Shown: piece after piece, positions 8,539 to 17,297 of the stretch
How the letters are laid out: every line of letters begins with the position of its first letter
Position numbering within the stretch: the first letter of the stretch is position 1
DNA from: an uncultured Bacteroides sp.
Lineage (GTDB): Bacteria > Bacteroidota > Bacteroidia > Bacteroidales > Bacteroidaceae
Assembly (NCBI RefSeq): GCF_963678845.1
Contig: NZ_OY787464.1
Coordinates: 868,001 to 932,000 of the forward strand
Direction of reading: 5' to 3'
DNA length: 64,000 nt
Notes under the pieces: model-generated
What the model saw: only the letters and a program-made list of their open reading frames with translations
What the model was told of the DNA's origin: nothing
Databases searched by the model: none
Made by a program: the position numbers and the translations under genes

Positions 8539-9732
8539 ATGATTAATAAAAAAGGTAGATTGTTTACTGCTTCGATATCAATTGTCGGAGCGTTATTAGT
8601 ATGTTTGTCCTTCTATTCTTGTAACAAGAAAGAACAAAAAGGAGGAGATATGGTACAAGAATATGCTGTTACCACATTAAACAGTTCTAATGTTGAATTG
8701 AAAAGTTCTTATCCTGCTGTTATTAAAGGAAAACAGGATATTGAAATTCGTCCTCAGATTTCAGGTACTATAACTCGTTTGTGTGTAGACGAAGGTTCTG
8801 TTGTACACAAAGGTCAGACTCTGTTTATTATTGACCCTGTACAATATCAGGAAGCTGTTAATGCTGCTCAAGCTGCTGTTAATGTTGCTAAATCAAATGT
8901 AGCTACAGCACAACTGACTGCTGAAAACAAACGTGAACTAGCAAAAAACAACATTATAGGTTCATATGATCTGCAGATGGCAGAAAATTCTTTGTTATCA
9001 AGTAAAGCTACACTGGCACAAACTAAAGCTCAGTTGATAAGCGCCAAAAAGAATTTATCATTTACCCGTGTATCAAGTCCGTCAAACGGAGTTGTTGGAA
9101 GCATACCTTTCCGTGTAGGAAGTTTAGCTAGTCCAGGTACAGTTACACCACTTACTACTGTTTCTGATATCTCTGATATGTATGCCTATTTTTCAATGAC
9201 AGAAAGACAACTGTTAAGCCTTACTTCAGAAGGTAATTCTTCTAAAGAAATACTTAAAAAAATGTCAAATGTAGAATTACAGATGATAGATGGGAGTATA
9301 TATGGTGAAACAGGGAAAGTAGAAACTATGAGTGGAGTTATCGACCAAAGTACAGGTTCCGTAAGTATACGTGCAAAGTTCTCTAATAAAAATAGAATTT
9401 TAAGAAGTGGCGGTACAGGTTCTGTTCTGATTCCTTATAAAATGGACAACTGTATTTTGATTCCTCAAAAAGCTACTTATGAAATACAAGATAAAAAATA
9501 CGTATACATCGTTGATAGCAAATCTACTGTAAAAAGTATTCCTATTGAAGTCTTTTCTTTAGATGATGGACAAAACTATGTTGTTACATCTGGTTTGAAA
9601 GTTGGTGATAAAATTGTAGCAGAAGGTGTTGGAACCCTTAAAGATGGAATGCAAATAAAGGAAATAACTCCGGAACAGGCAGCTGCAAAAAAAGCTCAGG
9701 CACAACAATCTGCTGACAAACCTTCTAAGTAA
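8539..9732 (+). CDS. RND efflux periplasmic adaptor (membrane fusion) lipoprotein
   Basis: This AcrA/MexA-type adaptor links the inner-membrane pump to the outer-membrane channel. The signal peptide ends in the lipobox SFYSC. A lipoyl/barrel-sandwich half-motif (IEIRPQISGTITRLCVDEGSVVHKGQTLFIIDP) is followed by an alpha-helical hairpin rich in Ala/Gln, the second half-motif (FTRVSSPSNGVVGSIPFRVGSLASPG), and a beta-barrel and membrane-proximal domain. I prefer the start at 8539 (MINKKGRLF), which gives a standard lipoprotein signal; an in-frame ATG at 8527 adds four residues. It is the first gene of a four-gene operon, 26 nt before the pump gene. Confidence 0.92.
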   Translation: MINKKGRLFTASISIVGALLVCLSFYSCNKKEQKGGDMVQEYAVTTLNSSNVELKSSYPAVIKGKQDIEIRPQISGTITRLCVDEGSVVHKGQTLFIIDPVQYQEAVNAAQAAVNVAKSNVATAQLTAENKRELAKNNIIGSYDLQMAENSLLSSKATLAQTKAQLISAKKNLSFTRVSSPSNGVVGSIPFRVGSLASPGTVTPLTTVSDISDMYAYFSMTERQLLSLTSEGNSSKEILKKMSNVELQMIDGSIYGETGKVETMSGVIDQSTGSVSIRAKFSNKNRILRSGGTGSVLIPYKMDNCILIPQKATYEIQDKKYVYIVDSKSTVKSIPIEVFSLDDGQNYVVTSGLKVGDKIVAEGVGTLKDGMQIKEITPEQAAAKKAQAQQSADKPSK

Positions 9733-9758
9733 TACACGTATATTAAAATAGAAGAAAT

Positions 9759-12700
9759 ATGAAATTAGATAGATTTATAAACCGTCCGGTACTCTCAACA
9801 GTAATATCAATATTTGTTGTTGTTTTGGGTATAATTGGGCTTGTATCATTACCTGTAGAACAATATCCCAATATTGCCCCCCCTACTATTCAGGTTAGTA
9901 CAACATATACAGGTGCCAATGCTCAAACTGTAATGAACAGTGTTATAGCTCCTCTTGAAGAATCAATTAACGGTGTGGAGAATATGACATATATGACCTC
10001 TACTGCCTCAAATAATGGAATGGCAACGGTTAATGTATACTTTAAGCAGGGAAGTGATCCTGATATGGCAGCTGTAAATGTACAAAATCGTGTAACAAAA
10101 GCACAAGGATTGTTACCGGCAGAAGTTACTAAGGTAGGTGTCATTACCAGTAAACGTCAGACAAGTATGTTGATGGTATTTTCTATATATAGTTCTGATA
10201 ACAAGTACGACCAAACATTCTTGCAGAACTATGCAAAGATAAATATCATACCACAAATTATGCGTGTGCCTGGCGTAGGTGATGCTAATGTTATGGGGGC
10301 ACGTGAATACTCTATGCGTATATGGCTTAAGCCTGAAGTTATGGCTCAATACAAGCTAATGCCGAGCGATGTATCTGCTGCACTGGCTGAACAGAACATT
10401 GAAGCTGCACCAGGACAATTTGGTGAAGATGGAAATCAATCTTTCCAATATGTGATGAAGACAAAAGGTCGCCTGCAGAAAACAGAAGAATTTGAAAATA
10501 TTGTTATCAAAGCCTCTGCAGACGGAAATATACTAAGACTTAAGGATGTTGCACGTATAGAATTAGGAGCTCAGTCAAACAGTATAAATAGTTATACGAA
10601 CGGACACAACGGAGTAACTTGTATTATATATCAAACTCCCGGTTCTAATGCTACTGAAATTATCAAGAACGTAACTTCATTGATGAAGGATACAGAGAAG
10701 TCTTTACCTACAGGAGTAAAATACAATATCATGATGAACACCAATGACTTCTTGTTTGCTTCAATTTATGAGGTACTCAAAACGTTATTGGAAGCCTTTA
10801 TACTTGTAGTTTTAGTAGTGTATATTTTCTTACAGGATTTCCGTTCCACACTTATACCAGCAATTGCCATACCGGTAGCTTTGATTGGAACCTTCTTAAT
10901 GCTGAAGTTATTTGGGTTTAGTATCAATTTATTAACCCTGAGTGCTCTGGTACTAGCCATAGCCATAGTGGTGGATGATGCGATAGTGGTGGTTGAGGCG
11001 GTCCACGCCAAAATAGATCAAGGATATAAATCACCAAAACTAGCTTCCATTGATGCTATGAGTGAAATATCAGGTGCTATCCTGTCAATCACCCTGGTTA
11101 TGATGTCTGTGTTTGTTCCTGTAAGTTTCATGGGAGGAACTGCTGGTGTATTCTATCGTCAGTTCGGTGTTACAATGGCCGTTGCAATTGGTTTCTCTGC
11201 TTTAAACGCATTAACCCTTAGTCCGGCATTATGTGCTATGTTCCTGAAACCTCATAATAAAGAGGGAGATGATCATAAAACAAGTTTTATGGAACGTTTC
11301 CATATCGCTTTCAATACAACATATGATAAGTTACTGGAAAAATATAAAGGTAGTATATCACGAATTATCAAACATAAATGGATCTCATTTGGTTTGGTCA
11401 TTATAAGTTTCGTTTTGCTTGTATTATTAATGAAATTTACTCCATCCGGAATGGTACCAAATGAAGATACCGGAATCTTCATGATGTCAGTAAACATGGC
11501 ACCAGGAACATCATTGGAACGTACCGAAGGAACAATGAGAAAAGTTAACGAGATTCTGAAATCTAATCCTTTGATTGAAACCAACATGTTGATTGGTGGT
11601 TATGGACTTTTATCGGGTGCAGGTAGTTCTTATGGTAGTTTTTTCTGCAAACTCCGTAACTGGGATGAACGTAAAGATAAAGGACAAGATGTAAATAGTG
11701 TTATTGGTATGCTATACCAGCAAACGGCAAGTATAAAAGACGCACAAATACTTATTTTTGCTCCTCCAATGATTTCGGGTTACAGTATGACTAATGGTTT
11801 TGAAATGAATCTTCAGGATAAAACGGGTGGTAGTCTGGATAACTTCAGTCAGGTGTCACAGAACTTCCTGGCTGCTTTAAATCAGCGACCTGAAATAGCA
11901 AGAGCCATGACTTCATTTAATCCAAACTTCCCTCAATATCAAGTGGATGTAGATGCTGCTAAATGTAAACAGGCAGGCATAAGTCCAAATGCTATTCTTG
12001 AAACTCTTCAGGGATATTACGGTGGTATGTATGTATCTAACTTCAACCGTTTTGGTAAATTATACAGGGTATACGTTCAGGCTGATGCAAAATACCGTAT
12101 CAGTCCTGAAACATTAAACAGTATTTTTGTTCGCAATGGTACTGAGATGGCTCCTATTAATCAGTTTATGACAATTAAGAGAGTTTATGGCCCTGATGTA
12201 ATCAGCAGATTCAACATGTTTACCTCAATGGCTATAAACGGGGCTCCGAAACCCGGCTATGCTTCAGGTGAAGCTATTAAAGCTATTGAAGAGGTTGCTG
12301 CTAAAACTCTGCCTACGGGATATGGATATGAGTTCTCAGGTATGACACGTGAAGAGCAAAGTACCGGAGGAAGTACCACTGCAATTGTATTTGTTCTTTG
12401 TCTTGTTTTCGTTTACTTATTGCTTAGTGCACAATATGAAAGTTATATATTACCACTCGTAGTAATATTGTCCATACCATTCGGTTTGGCAGGAGCATTC
12501 ATATTTGCTAAGTTCATGGGAACCCAGAACGATATTTATCTCCAGATTGCGCTAATTATGTTGATTGGATTGTTAGCTAAAAATGCTATTCTGATCACAG
12601 AGTTTGCTCTTCAAAGAAGGCATTCAGGAATGAGTGTAACCTATTCTGCTATACTTGGTGCAACAGCTCGTTTACGTCCTATCCTGATGACATCTCTGGC

Positions 12701-12947
12701 TATGATTATTGGTCTGTTGCCACTTATGTTTGCCAGCGGTGTTGGTGCTAACGGTAACAGAACTCTTGGAGGTGGTGCTGTAGGTGGTATGTTAATAGGT
12801 GTGATATGTCAGATATTTGTAGTACCGGGATTATTCGTTGCTTTTGAATATCTGCAGGAAAAGATCAAACCTATACAAAAGACAGGAATGGATGTCAGTG
12901 AAGCAATTCCTGAACTTGAACAATATAGTAACATTGATAATGAATAA
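9759..12947 (+). CDS. RND efflux transporter permease (AcrB/HAE1 type)
   Basis: This 1062-residue inner-membrane drug/proton antiporter has the normal length for the HAE1 family. It starts with the typical amphipathic helix and TM1 (LDRFINRPVLSTVISIFVVV), then the porter motif VEQYPNIAPPTIQVSTTYTGA. TM4 carries the paired Asp residues of the proton relay (AIAIVVDDAIVVVEAV). A second set of six TM helices includes GLLAKNAILITEFA, with the conserved Lys-Asn. It would form a trimer with the flanking adaptor and channel. The substrate range cannot be read from sequence. Confidence 0.95.
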   Translation: MKLDRFINRPVLSTVISIFVVVLGIIGLVSLPVEQYPNIAPPTIQVSTTYTGANAQTVMNSVIAPLEESINGVENMTYMTSTASNNGMATVNVYFKQGSDPDMAAVNVQNRVTKAQGLLPAEVTKVGVITSKRQTSMLMVFSIYSSDNKYDQTFLQNYAKINIIPQIMRVPGVGDANVMGAREYSMRIWLKPEVMAQYKLMPSDVSAALAEQNIEAAPGQFGEDGNQSFQYVMKTKGRLQKTEEFENIVIKASADGNILRLKDVARIELGAQSNSINSYTNGHNGVTCIIYQTPGSNATEIIKNVTSLMKDTEKSLPTGVKYNIMMNTNDFLFASIYEVLKTLLEAFILVVLVVYIFLQDFRSTLIPAIAIPVALIGTFLMLKLFGFSINLLTLSALVLAIAIVVDDAIVVVEAVHAKIDQGYKSPKLASIDAMSEISGAILSITLVMMSVFVPVSFMGGTAGVFYRQFGVTMAVAIGFSALNALTLSPALCAMFLKPHNKEGDDHKTSFMERFHIAFNTTYDKLLEKYKGSISRIIKHKWISFGLVIISFVLLVLLMKFTPSGMVPNEDTGIFMMSVNMAPGTSLERTEGTMRKVNEILKSNPLIETNMLIGGYGLLSGAGSSYGSFFCKLRNWDERKDKGQDVNSVIGMLYQQTASIKDAQILIFAPPMISGYSMTNGFEMNLQDKTGGSLDNFSQVSQNFLAALNQRPEIARAMTSFNPNFPQYQVDVDAAKCKQAGISPNAILETLQGYYGGMYVSNFNRFGKLYRVYVQADAKYRISPETLNSIFVRNGTEMAPINQFMTIKRVYGPDVISRFNMFTSMAINGAPKPGYASGEAIKAIEEVAAKTLPTGYGYEFSGMTREEQSTGGSTTAIVFVLCLVFVYLLLSAQYESYILPLVVILSIPFGLAGAFIFAKFMGTQNDIYLQIALIMLIGLLAKNAILITEFALQRRHSGMSVTYSAILGATARLRPILMTSLAMIIGLLPLMFASGVGANGNRTLGGGAVGGMLIGVICQIFVVPGLFVAFEYLQEKIKPIQKTGMDVSEAIPELEQYSNIDNE

Positions 12948-12951
12948 CGGA

Positions 12952-14328
12952 ATGAAAAAACAAATAATAGGAATGATGTGTGCAACTGCTTTATTAAGCA
13001 GTTGCAACATCTACAAAACATACGAAAGACCACAGGTTGAGACTTCGGGTATGTACCGGGACACTACTTCGGTGAATAAAACCTTAGCTTCCGATACAAC
13101 TAATATGGGAAATCTTCCATGGAAAGAAGTTTTCAAAGATCCAAAACTTCAGGCTCTGATAGAAACAGGACTTTCCAGAAATGTAGATTTACAGACAGCC
13201 ATGCTACGCGTTGAAGAAGTGAAAGCAGCTTTACTTACTGCCCGCTTAGCCTTTCTACCATCGTTATCTCTTTCTCCTCAAGGTACTATAAGTAGCTTTG
13301 ATGGAAATGCAGCTACTAAAACATATCAACTTCCGGTTACGGCTAGTTGGGAATTAGACATATTCGGTAATATGTTGAATGTTAAACGAGAAGCTCAGGC
13401 ATCTCTTTTACAAAGCAAGGCTTACCATCAGGCTGTGCAAACACAGGTAATTGCCAATATTGCCAATTGTTATTATACCCTGCTGATGCTTGATAAACAA
13501 CTCGAAATTACAGAGAAGACAGCTCAGAACTGGGGTGAGAATGTAAATACGATGAAAATAATGAAAAAGGCTGGTATGACTAATGAAGCTGCTGTATCTC
13601 AGAGCGAAGCTACTTATTATACAGTCAACGCCACTTTGCCGGACCTGAAAAAGCAAATCCGTGAGACAGAGAATTCGCTTTCACTGATTCTTGGACAGGC
13701 ACCGCAAAATATTGAACGTGGTACATTGGCCGAACAACAAATGCCGGAGAAACTGTCTGTAGGTATACCTTTGCAGATGCTTTCAAACCGTCCTGATGTA
13801 AAGCAGGCAGAAATGGCTCTTGCCGGTAGTTTCTATTACACAAACCAGGCTCGTTCAGCTTTCTATCCTAAAATAATAATAAACGGATCGGCCGGATGGA
13901 CAAACAGTGCCGGAGGTGCTATCGTTAATCCGGGAAAGATCATTGCTTCAGCTGTTGGTTCACTTACACAACCAATATTTGACAGAGGTGTAAACGTAGC
14001 TAAACTTAAGATTGCAAAAGCTCAGCAACAGGAAGCTTTACTAGCTTTTCAACAAAAGATCTTAAATGCAGGCACAGAAGTAAGCAATGCTCTTTATAAG
14101 TATCAGTCGTCTAATGAGAAATGTGTTCAGCGCAAACAGCAGATTCAGTCTTTGAATAGTAGCGTTGACAAAACTCAGCAGTTAATGAAACTTGGTTCTT
14201 CTACATACCTAGAGGTTCTTACTGCTCAGCAATCTTTATTGAGTGCGCAGCTGTCAGACGTTCAGGATAGTTTTGAACGCATTCAGTCAGTAATTAGTTT
14301 GTATCAGGCCTTAGGTGGTGGAAGATAA
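12952..14328 (+). CDS. RND efflux outer-membrane channel (TolC/OprM type lipoprotein)
   Basis: This outer-membrane factor of the NodT/OprM group completes the tripartite pump. The signal peptide ends at LLSSC, lipidated at Cys 18. Two OEP repeats follow, each with long Gln/Ala-rich helices (LQTAMLRVEEVKAALLTARLAFLPSL; the second from LSNRPDVKQAEMALAGSFYYTNQARSAFYP). The C-terminus, STYLEVLTAQQSLLSAQLSDVQ, is typical. The start at 12952 (MKKQIIGMM) gives a clean lipoprotein signal; ATG 12940 overlaps the pump gene by 8 nt and is the alternative. Translation is probably coupled to the pump gene. Confidence 0.92.
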   Translation: MKKQIIGMMCATALLSSCNIYKTYERPQVETSGMYRDTTSVNKTLASDTTNMGNLPWKEVFKDPKLQALIETGLSRNVDLQTAMLRVEEVKAALLTARLAFLPSLSLSPQGTISSFDGNAATKTYQLPVTASWELDIFGNMLNVKREAQASLLQSKAYHQAVQTQVIANIANCYYTLLMLDKQLEITEKTAQNWGENVNTMKIMKKAGMTNEAAVSQSEATYYTVNATLPDLKKQIRETENSLSLILGQAPQNIERGTLAEQQMPEKLSVGIPLQMLSNRPDVKQAEMALAGSFYYTNQARSAFYPKIIINGSAGWTNSAGGAIVNPGKIIASAVGSLTQPIFDRGVNVAKLKIAKAQQQEALLAFQQKILNAGTEVSNALYKYQSSNEKCVQRKQQIQSLNSSVDKTQQLMKLGSSTYLEVLTAQQSLLSAQLSDVQDSFERIQSVISLYQALGGGR

Positions 14329-14349
14329 TATAATTAACTCTAAATATAA

Positions 14350-15126
14350 ATGCATATGAACACGATTAGCCCGTTGGCTTATGTCAATCCGGAAGCAAAA
14401 ATTGGAGAAGGAGTAGTTATACATCCTTTTGCATATATTGATAAGAATGTTGTAATTGGAAACAATTGCATTATTATGCCTAATGCCAGCATTTTAAATG
14501 GCACACGTTTAGGTGATAATAATCAGGTTTTTCAGGGGGCTGTTCTTGGTGCAACTCCACAAGACTTCTCTTATCACGGTGGAGATACTGTACTGGAAAT
14601 AGGAAATAATAATGTTTTCCGTGAAAATGTTGTTGTAAGCCGTTCTTCAAGCAGCACCGGAAAATCAGTTATTGGTGATAAGAATTTCTTTATGGATGGC
14701 GTTCATATCTGCCATGATTGCAATATTGCAGACCATTGTGTAATTGGAATAAAATCTATTATTGCAGGAAACTGTGTTGTTGGTTCTCATGTGATATTCA
14801 GTTCTATGGTTAGTATGTTTCAAGATACTAGTGTTGGTGCATGGAGCTTAGTACAAGGAGGATGTCGCTTAAAGAAAGACGTTCCTCCGTATATTGTCAC
14901 CACAACAAATCCTACCAGCTATTATGGTGTGAATGTTGAAATCCTTAAGCATCATAATATACCTGAAAAAATAATTCAGCATATAGCTCAGGCTTATGGT
15001 TTAATATTTCATGCAAAAGTAAGTATAGCCGATGCTCTTATCAGAGTAGAACAGGAAGTTCCTATAAGTGATGAAATACAGAATATTATTGATTTTATAA
15101 AAGATTCAAAAAAGGGACTAATCTAA
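14350..15126 (+). CDS. LpxA-like acyl-ACP--UDP-GlcNAc O-acyltransferase
   Basis: A left-handed beta-helix (hexapeptide-repeat) protein of 258 residues, collinear with LpxA. LpxA moves a 3-hydroxyacyl chain from ACP to UDP-GlcNAc in the first step of lipid A synthesis. The catalytic His of E. coli LpxA (H125) is kept here as His 122 in HICHDC, with its partner His 119. Two other conserved His positions differ: H144 aligns with Asn 141 and H160 with Phe 157. The helix-rich C-terminal domain (DVPPYIVTTTNP...YGVNVEILK) is conserved. It lies 21 nt after the efflux channel gene and outside any lpx cluster, so it may be a paralogue with altered activity. ATG 14356 is an alternative start. Confidence 0.75.
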   Translation: MHMNTISPLAYVNPEAKIGEGVVIHPFAYIDKNVVIGNNCIIMPNASILNGTRLGDNNQVFQGAVLGATPQDFSYHGGDTVLEIGNNNVFRENVVVSRSSSSTGKSVIGDKNFFMDGVHICHDCNIADHCVIGIKSIIAGNCVVGSHVIFSSMVSMFQDTSVGAWSLVQGGCRLKKDVPPYIVTTTNPTSYYGVNVEILKHHNIPEKIIQHIAQAYGLIFHAKVSIADALIRVEQEVPISDEIQNIIDFIKDSKKGLI

Positions 15127-15160
15127 AAACTGATCATTTACCATATCAGGTATTATATAA

Positions 15161-15206
15161 AAAAGCCGTAAACCAGAACAAATTAGTTGGTTTACGGCTT
15201 TTTATT
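15161..15206 (+). terminator. Rho-independent terminator after the efflux operon
   Basis: A 15-bp perfect stem (AAAAGCCGTAAACCA at 15161-15175, complement at 15188-15202) with a 12-nt loop, followed by a T-rich stretch. It closes the adaptor-pump-channel-LpxA-like operon. Confidence 0.9.
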
Positions 15207-15310
15207 TTTATACCATAGAGCAAATTCTCAAATTACTCATCTCCCCATATAATGGACTTTTAGAACAGATATAGTCCTAAATACACCTTTAAAGTGAACG
15301 CCTGGAATAG

Positions 15311-15318
15311 TAACTTTG
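15311..15318 (+). promoter_or_regulatory. Promoter -7 element of the phosphoesterase gene
   Basis: TAACTTTG fits TAnnTTTG exactly and lies 20 nt before the start codon at 15339. Confidence 0.5.
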
Positions 15319-15338
15319 CATTATAAACAAGATGAAAC

Positions 15339-16148
15339 ATGGTAAGAACAAAAGCTCACCTTCTAATACTATTCTTTACTCTATTTTTTTATTCCTGTGA
15401 TTTATTTGAGTATCAGCCTTACGATGGCCACATCAGCGGAGAAACAGGAATTAATGCCAAAAACACAAAACGTATAAAACAAAACACCGAAGGAAAAACC
15501 ACCATTCGCTTTGCTATGATGGGTGATTCACAGCGTTTTTATGATGAAACGAAAGATTTTGTAAATCACCTGAACAAACGTAACGATATTGATTTTGTAA
15601 TTCATGGAGGCGATCAAACCGACTTTGGTGCTACAAAAGAATTTATGTGGATGCGCGATATCATGAATTCTCTTAAAGTTCCTTATGTTGCTTTGTTGGG
15701 CAATCATGATTGCTTAGGCAACGGTGAGAATATTTTTGAAAAGATATATGGCGAAGAAAACTTTTCATTTATGGCCGGAAATATAAAATTTGTCTGCCTC
15801 AATACCAATGCACTCGAATACGACTATTCACATCCGGTTCCTGATTTCAGTTTTATGAAAAAAGAAATTCAGAACATTGAACCGGGACAGGAAAAGACTG
15901 TAATAGCAATGCACGTAAAACCGTATACTGAGCAGTTTAATAATAATGTAGTTGAGCTTTTTGAATACTACATAAATAAATTCCCTAAAGTTCAGTTTTG
16001 TGTAAACGCTCATGATCACAGATTAGAGGTCGACGAAATCTTTAAAGATGGAATTACCTATTATGGTAGCGATGATATGAAAGGCAGGAATTATTTACTC
16101 TTTACTATAACCCCTGAAGGATATAATTATGAAGTGGTGTACTATTAA
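15339..16148 (+). CDS. Metallophosphoesterase lipoprotein
   Basis: A calcineurin-like phosphoesterase of 269 residues. The signal peptide ends in FFYSC, lipidated at Cys 20. The five metal-binding blocks are all present: MGDSQ (62-65), HGGDQTD (89-95), GNHD (121-124), a His in AMHVKPYT, and NAHDHR near residue 227. This supports an active di-metal phosphohydrolase in the envelope. The substrate is unknown. The stop overlaps the next gene by 20 nt, so the two are translationally linked. Confidence 0.85.
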   Translation: MVRTKAHLLILFFTLFFYSCDLFEYQPYDGHISGETGINAKNTKRIKQNTEGKTTIRFAMMGDSQRFYDETKDFVNHLNKRNDIDFVIHGGDQTDFGATKEFMWMRDIMNSLKVPYVALLGNHDCLGNGENIFEKIYGEENFSFMAGNIKFVCLNTNALEYDYSHPVPDFSFMKKEIQNIEPGQEKTVIAMHVKPYTEQFNNNVVELFEYYINKFPKVQFCVNAHDHRLEVDEIFKDGITYYGSDDMKGRNYLLFTITPEGYNYEVVYY

Positions 16149-16767
16149 AAAGGCCTTATATATAGGAGGACTGCTCCTGATGATACCATTCTTTGTAAAT
16201 GCTAAAAGAAAGTATGAAGAAAAAACAGAAAAGTATAAAACCCATTGGCAAAAACTTATTCCAACTTATTCGAAGTTACAGTTTGCCGGTTCTATGGGAT
16301 TACTATCTTCCGGGATTGGTTGGGATTATGGAAAACGTAATCAATGGGAAACAGATTTATTAATTGGTTATATTCCACGCTATTCTTCCAGCGCCAAGGC
16401 GACATTTACTCTTAAACAGAATTACATGCCATGGAAGTTCAATCTGGGAAAGAATATTTCAATGGAACCTTTGGCTTGTGGGCTCTATCTAAACACAGTT
16501 ATGGATGAGGACTTCTGGGTAAAAGAGCCTGATCGATATCCGAAGGGATATTACAATTTTTCTACAAAAATACGTTCTAATATATTTGCCGGTCAGCGAT
16601 TTACTTATAACATGAACTCTGATAAATATAGTTTTGCAAAAGCTGTTACGCTATTCTATGAATTAAGTTCCAGCGATCTTTATATAATAAGTGCATTTGG
16701 GAATAGCTATCTGAAACCAAAAGACTATATCCACCTCTCTCTTGGAGTAAAGCTACAGATTCTGTAA
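16129..16767 (+). CDS. Putative outer-membrane beta-barrel protein
   Basis: A 212-residue protein with an N-terminal signal peptide (ALYIGGLLLMIPFFVNA). The rest alternates short aromatic strands and polar turns (LQFAGSMGLLSSGIGWDYG, WETDLLIGYIPRY, YIHLSLGVKLQIL). The last residue pattern fits an outer-membrane barrel terminal strand. No family is recognised with confidence. It overlaps the phosphoesterase gene by 20 nt and is followed by a terminator, so the pair forms an operon. Confidence 0.65.
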   Translation: MKWCTIKKALYIGGLLLMIPFFVNAKRKYEEKTEKYKTHWQKLIPTYSKLQFAGSMGLLSSGIGWDYGKRNQWETDLLIGYIPRYSSSAKATFTLKQNYMPWKFNLGKNISMEPLACGLYLNTVMDEDFWVKEPDRYPKGYYNFSTKIRSNIFAGQRFTYNMNSDKYSFAKAVTLFYELSSSDLYIISAFGNSYLKPKDYIHLSLGVKLQIL

Positions 16768-16804
16768 TCATTCACCATTAAATAAAATCCATTGGTGAAT
16801 GGTT
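16766..16804 (+). repeat. Intergenic hairpin repeat (copy 1)
   Basis: AATCATTCACCA at 16766-16777 pairs with TGGTGAATGGTT at 16793-16804, and a further ATTGGCGAAT-type arm follows. The same arm sequence recurs at 22831-22865, suggesting a small dispersed repeat used as a 3' hairpin. Confidence 0.5.
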
Positions 16805-16834
16805 GAAAATCATTGGCGAATAACCGAGCAAACT

Positions 16835-16873
16835 CCCGCCTGCTTTCAAAAAAAGCAGGCGGGATGTTTTTTA
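16835..16873 (+). terminator. Rho-independent terminator
   Basis: CCCGCCTGCTTT (16835-16846) pairs perfectly with 16852-16863, followed by ATGTTTTTT. It ends the phosphoesterase/outer-membrane protein operon. Confidence 0.9.
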
Positions 16874-16910
16874 CTTTGTATTTTTGCAAATTCTACAAAA
16901 ATACGAAAAC

Positions 16911-17259
16911 CATCCCTCACTCCATCACTGTTTTATATAAGAACCTGAATATCTATATTTTAGCCAGTGATGGTAGCATTTTCAACCATCACTTTTGCCT
17001 CACTTTTCAAGCCTACCCTAACGATTTCGCATCATTTATTGCAATTTCGCGCACTCCTGCCAGCTAAAAAAGTTATCTACTTTATATGCTGCTAAAGCAA
17101 AATTTTGCATCAAGAAATAGTTAAGATGTGTTATTATAGCACGAAAAAGTGAGGGTAGACACCTTTTTGTGAGGTTTTCGTGAGGGATAGAATCCATCCA
17201 TCACGGTGTAATCAAATACTATTTAGCCGGTTACATTAAATAGTGAGGGAGTGAGGGAT
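16911..17259. repeat. Inverted tandem GTGAGGGA repeats (locus 1)
   Basis: At the right end GTGAGGGA is repeated in tandem (17243-17250, 17251-17258). At the left end the complement appears as TCCCTCAC-TCCATCAC (16913-16928), so the outer arms form an inverted repeat with one mismatch. Extra copies lie inside: GTGAGGG at 17149 and 17180, GTGAGG at 17169, CCTCAC at 16998, and an AGTGATGG hairpin at 16966-16993. A similar layout with a different 9-mer occurs at 52632-52766. Confidence 0.65.
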
Positions 17260-17297
17260 AAAAATATTTTTTCCCGCTCCGTAGACTAAAATAACGT

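Larger units (their letters stand above)
16768..17297. other. Non-coding interval with terminator and GTGAGGG repeats
   Basis: This 530-bp spacer holds two hairpins (16766-16804 and 16835-16873) and an inverted set of 8-mers related to GTGAGGGA between 16913 and 17258. The only open frame (84 codons at 16813) starts inside a hairpin and has no protein-like features, so I treat the interval as non-coding. Confidence 0.65.

Noticed and set aside
16813..17067. 84-codon open frame between the outer-membrane protein gene and the GTGAGGG repeats
   Set aside because: It starts inside a terminator hairpin, runs through repeat DNA and has no protein-like features or ribosome-binding site.
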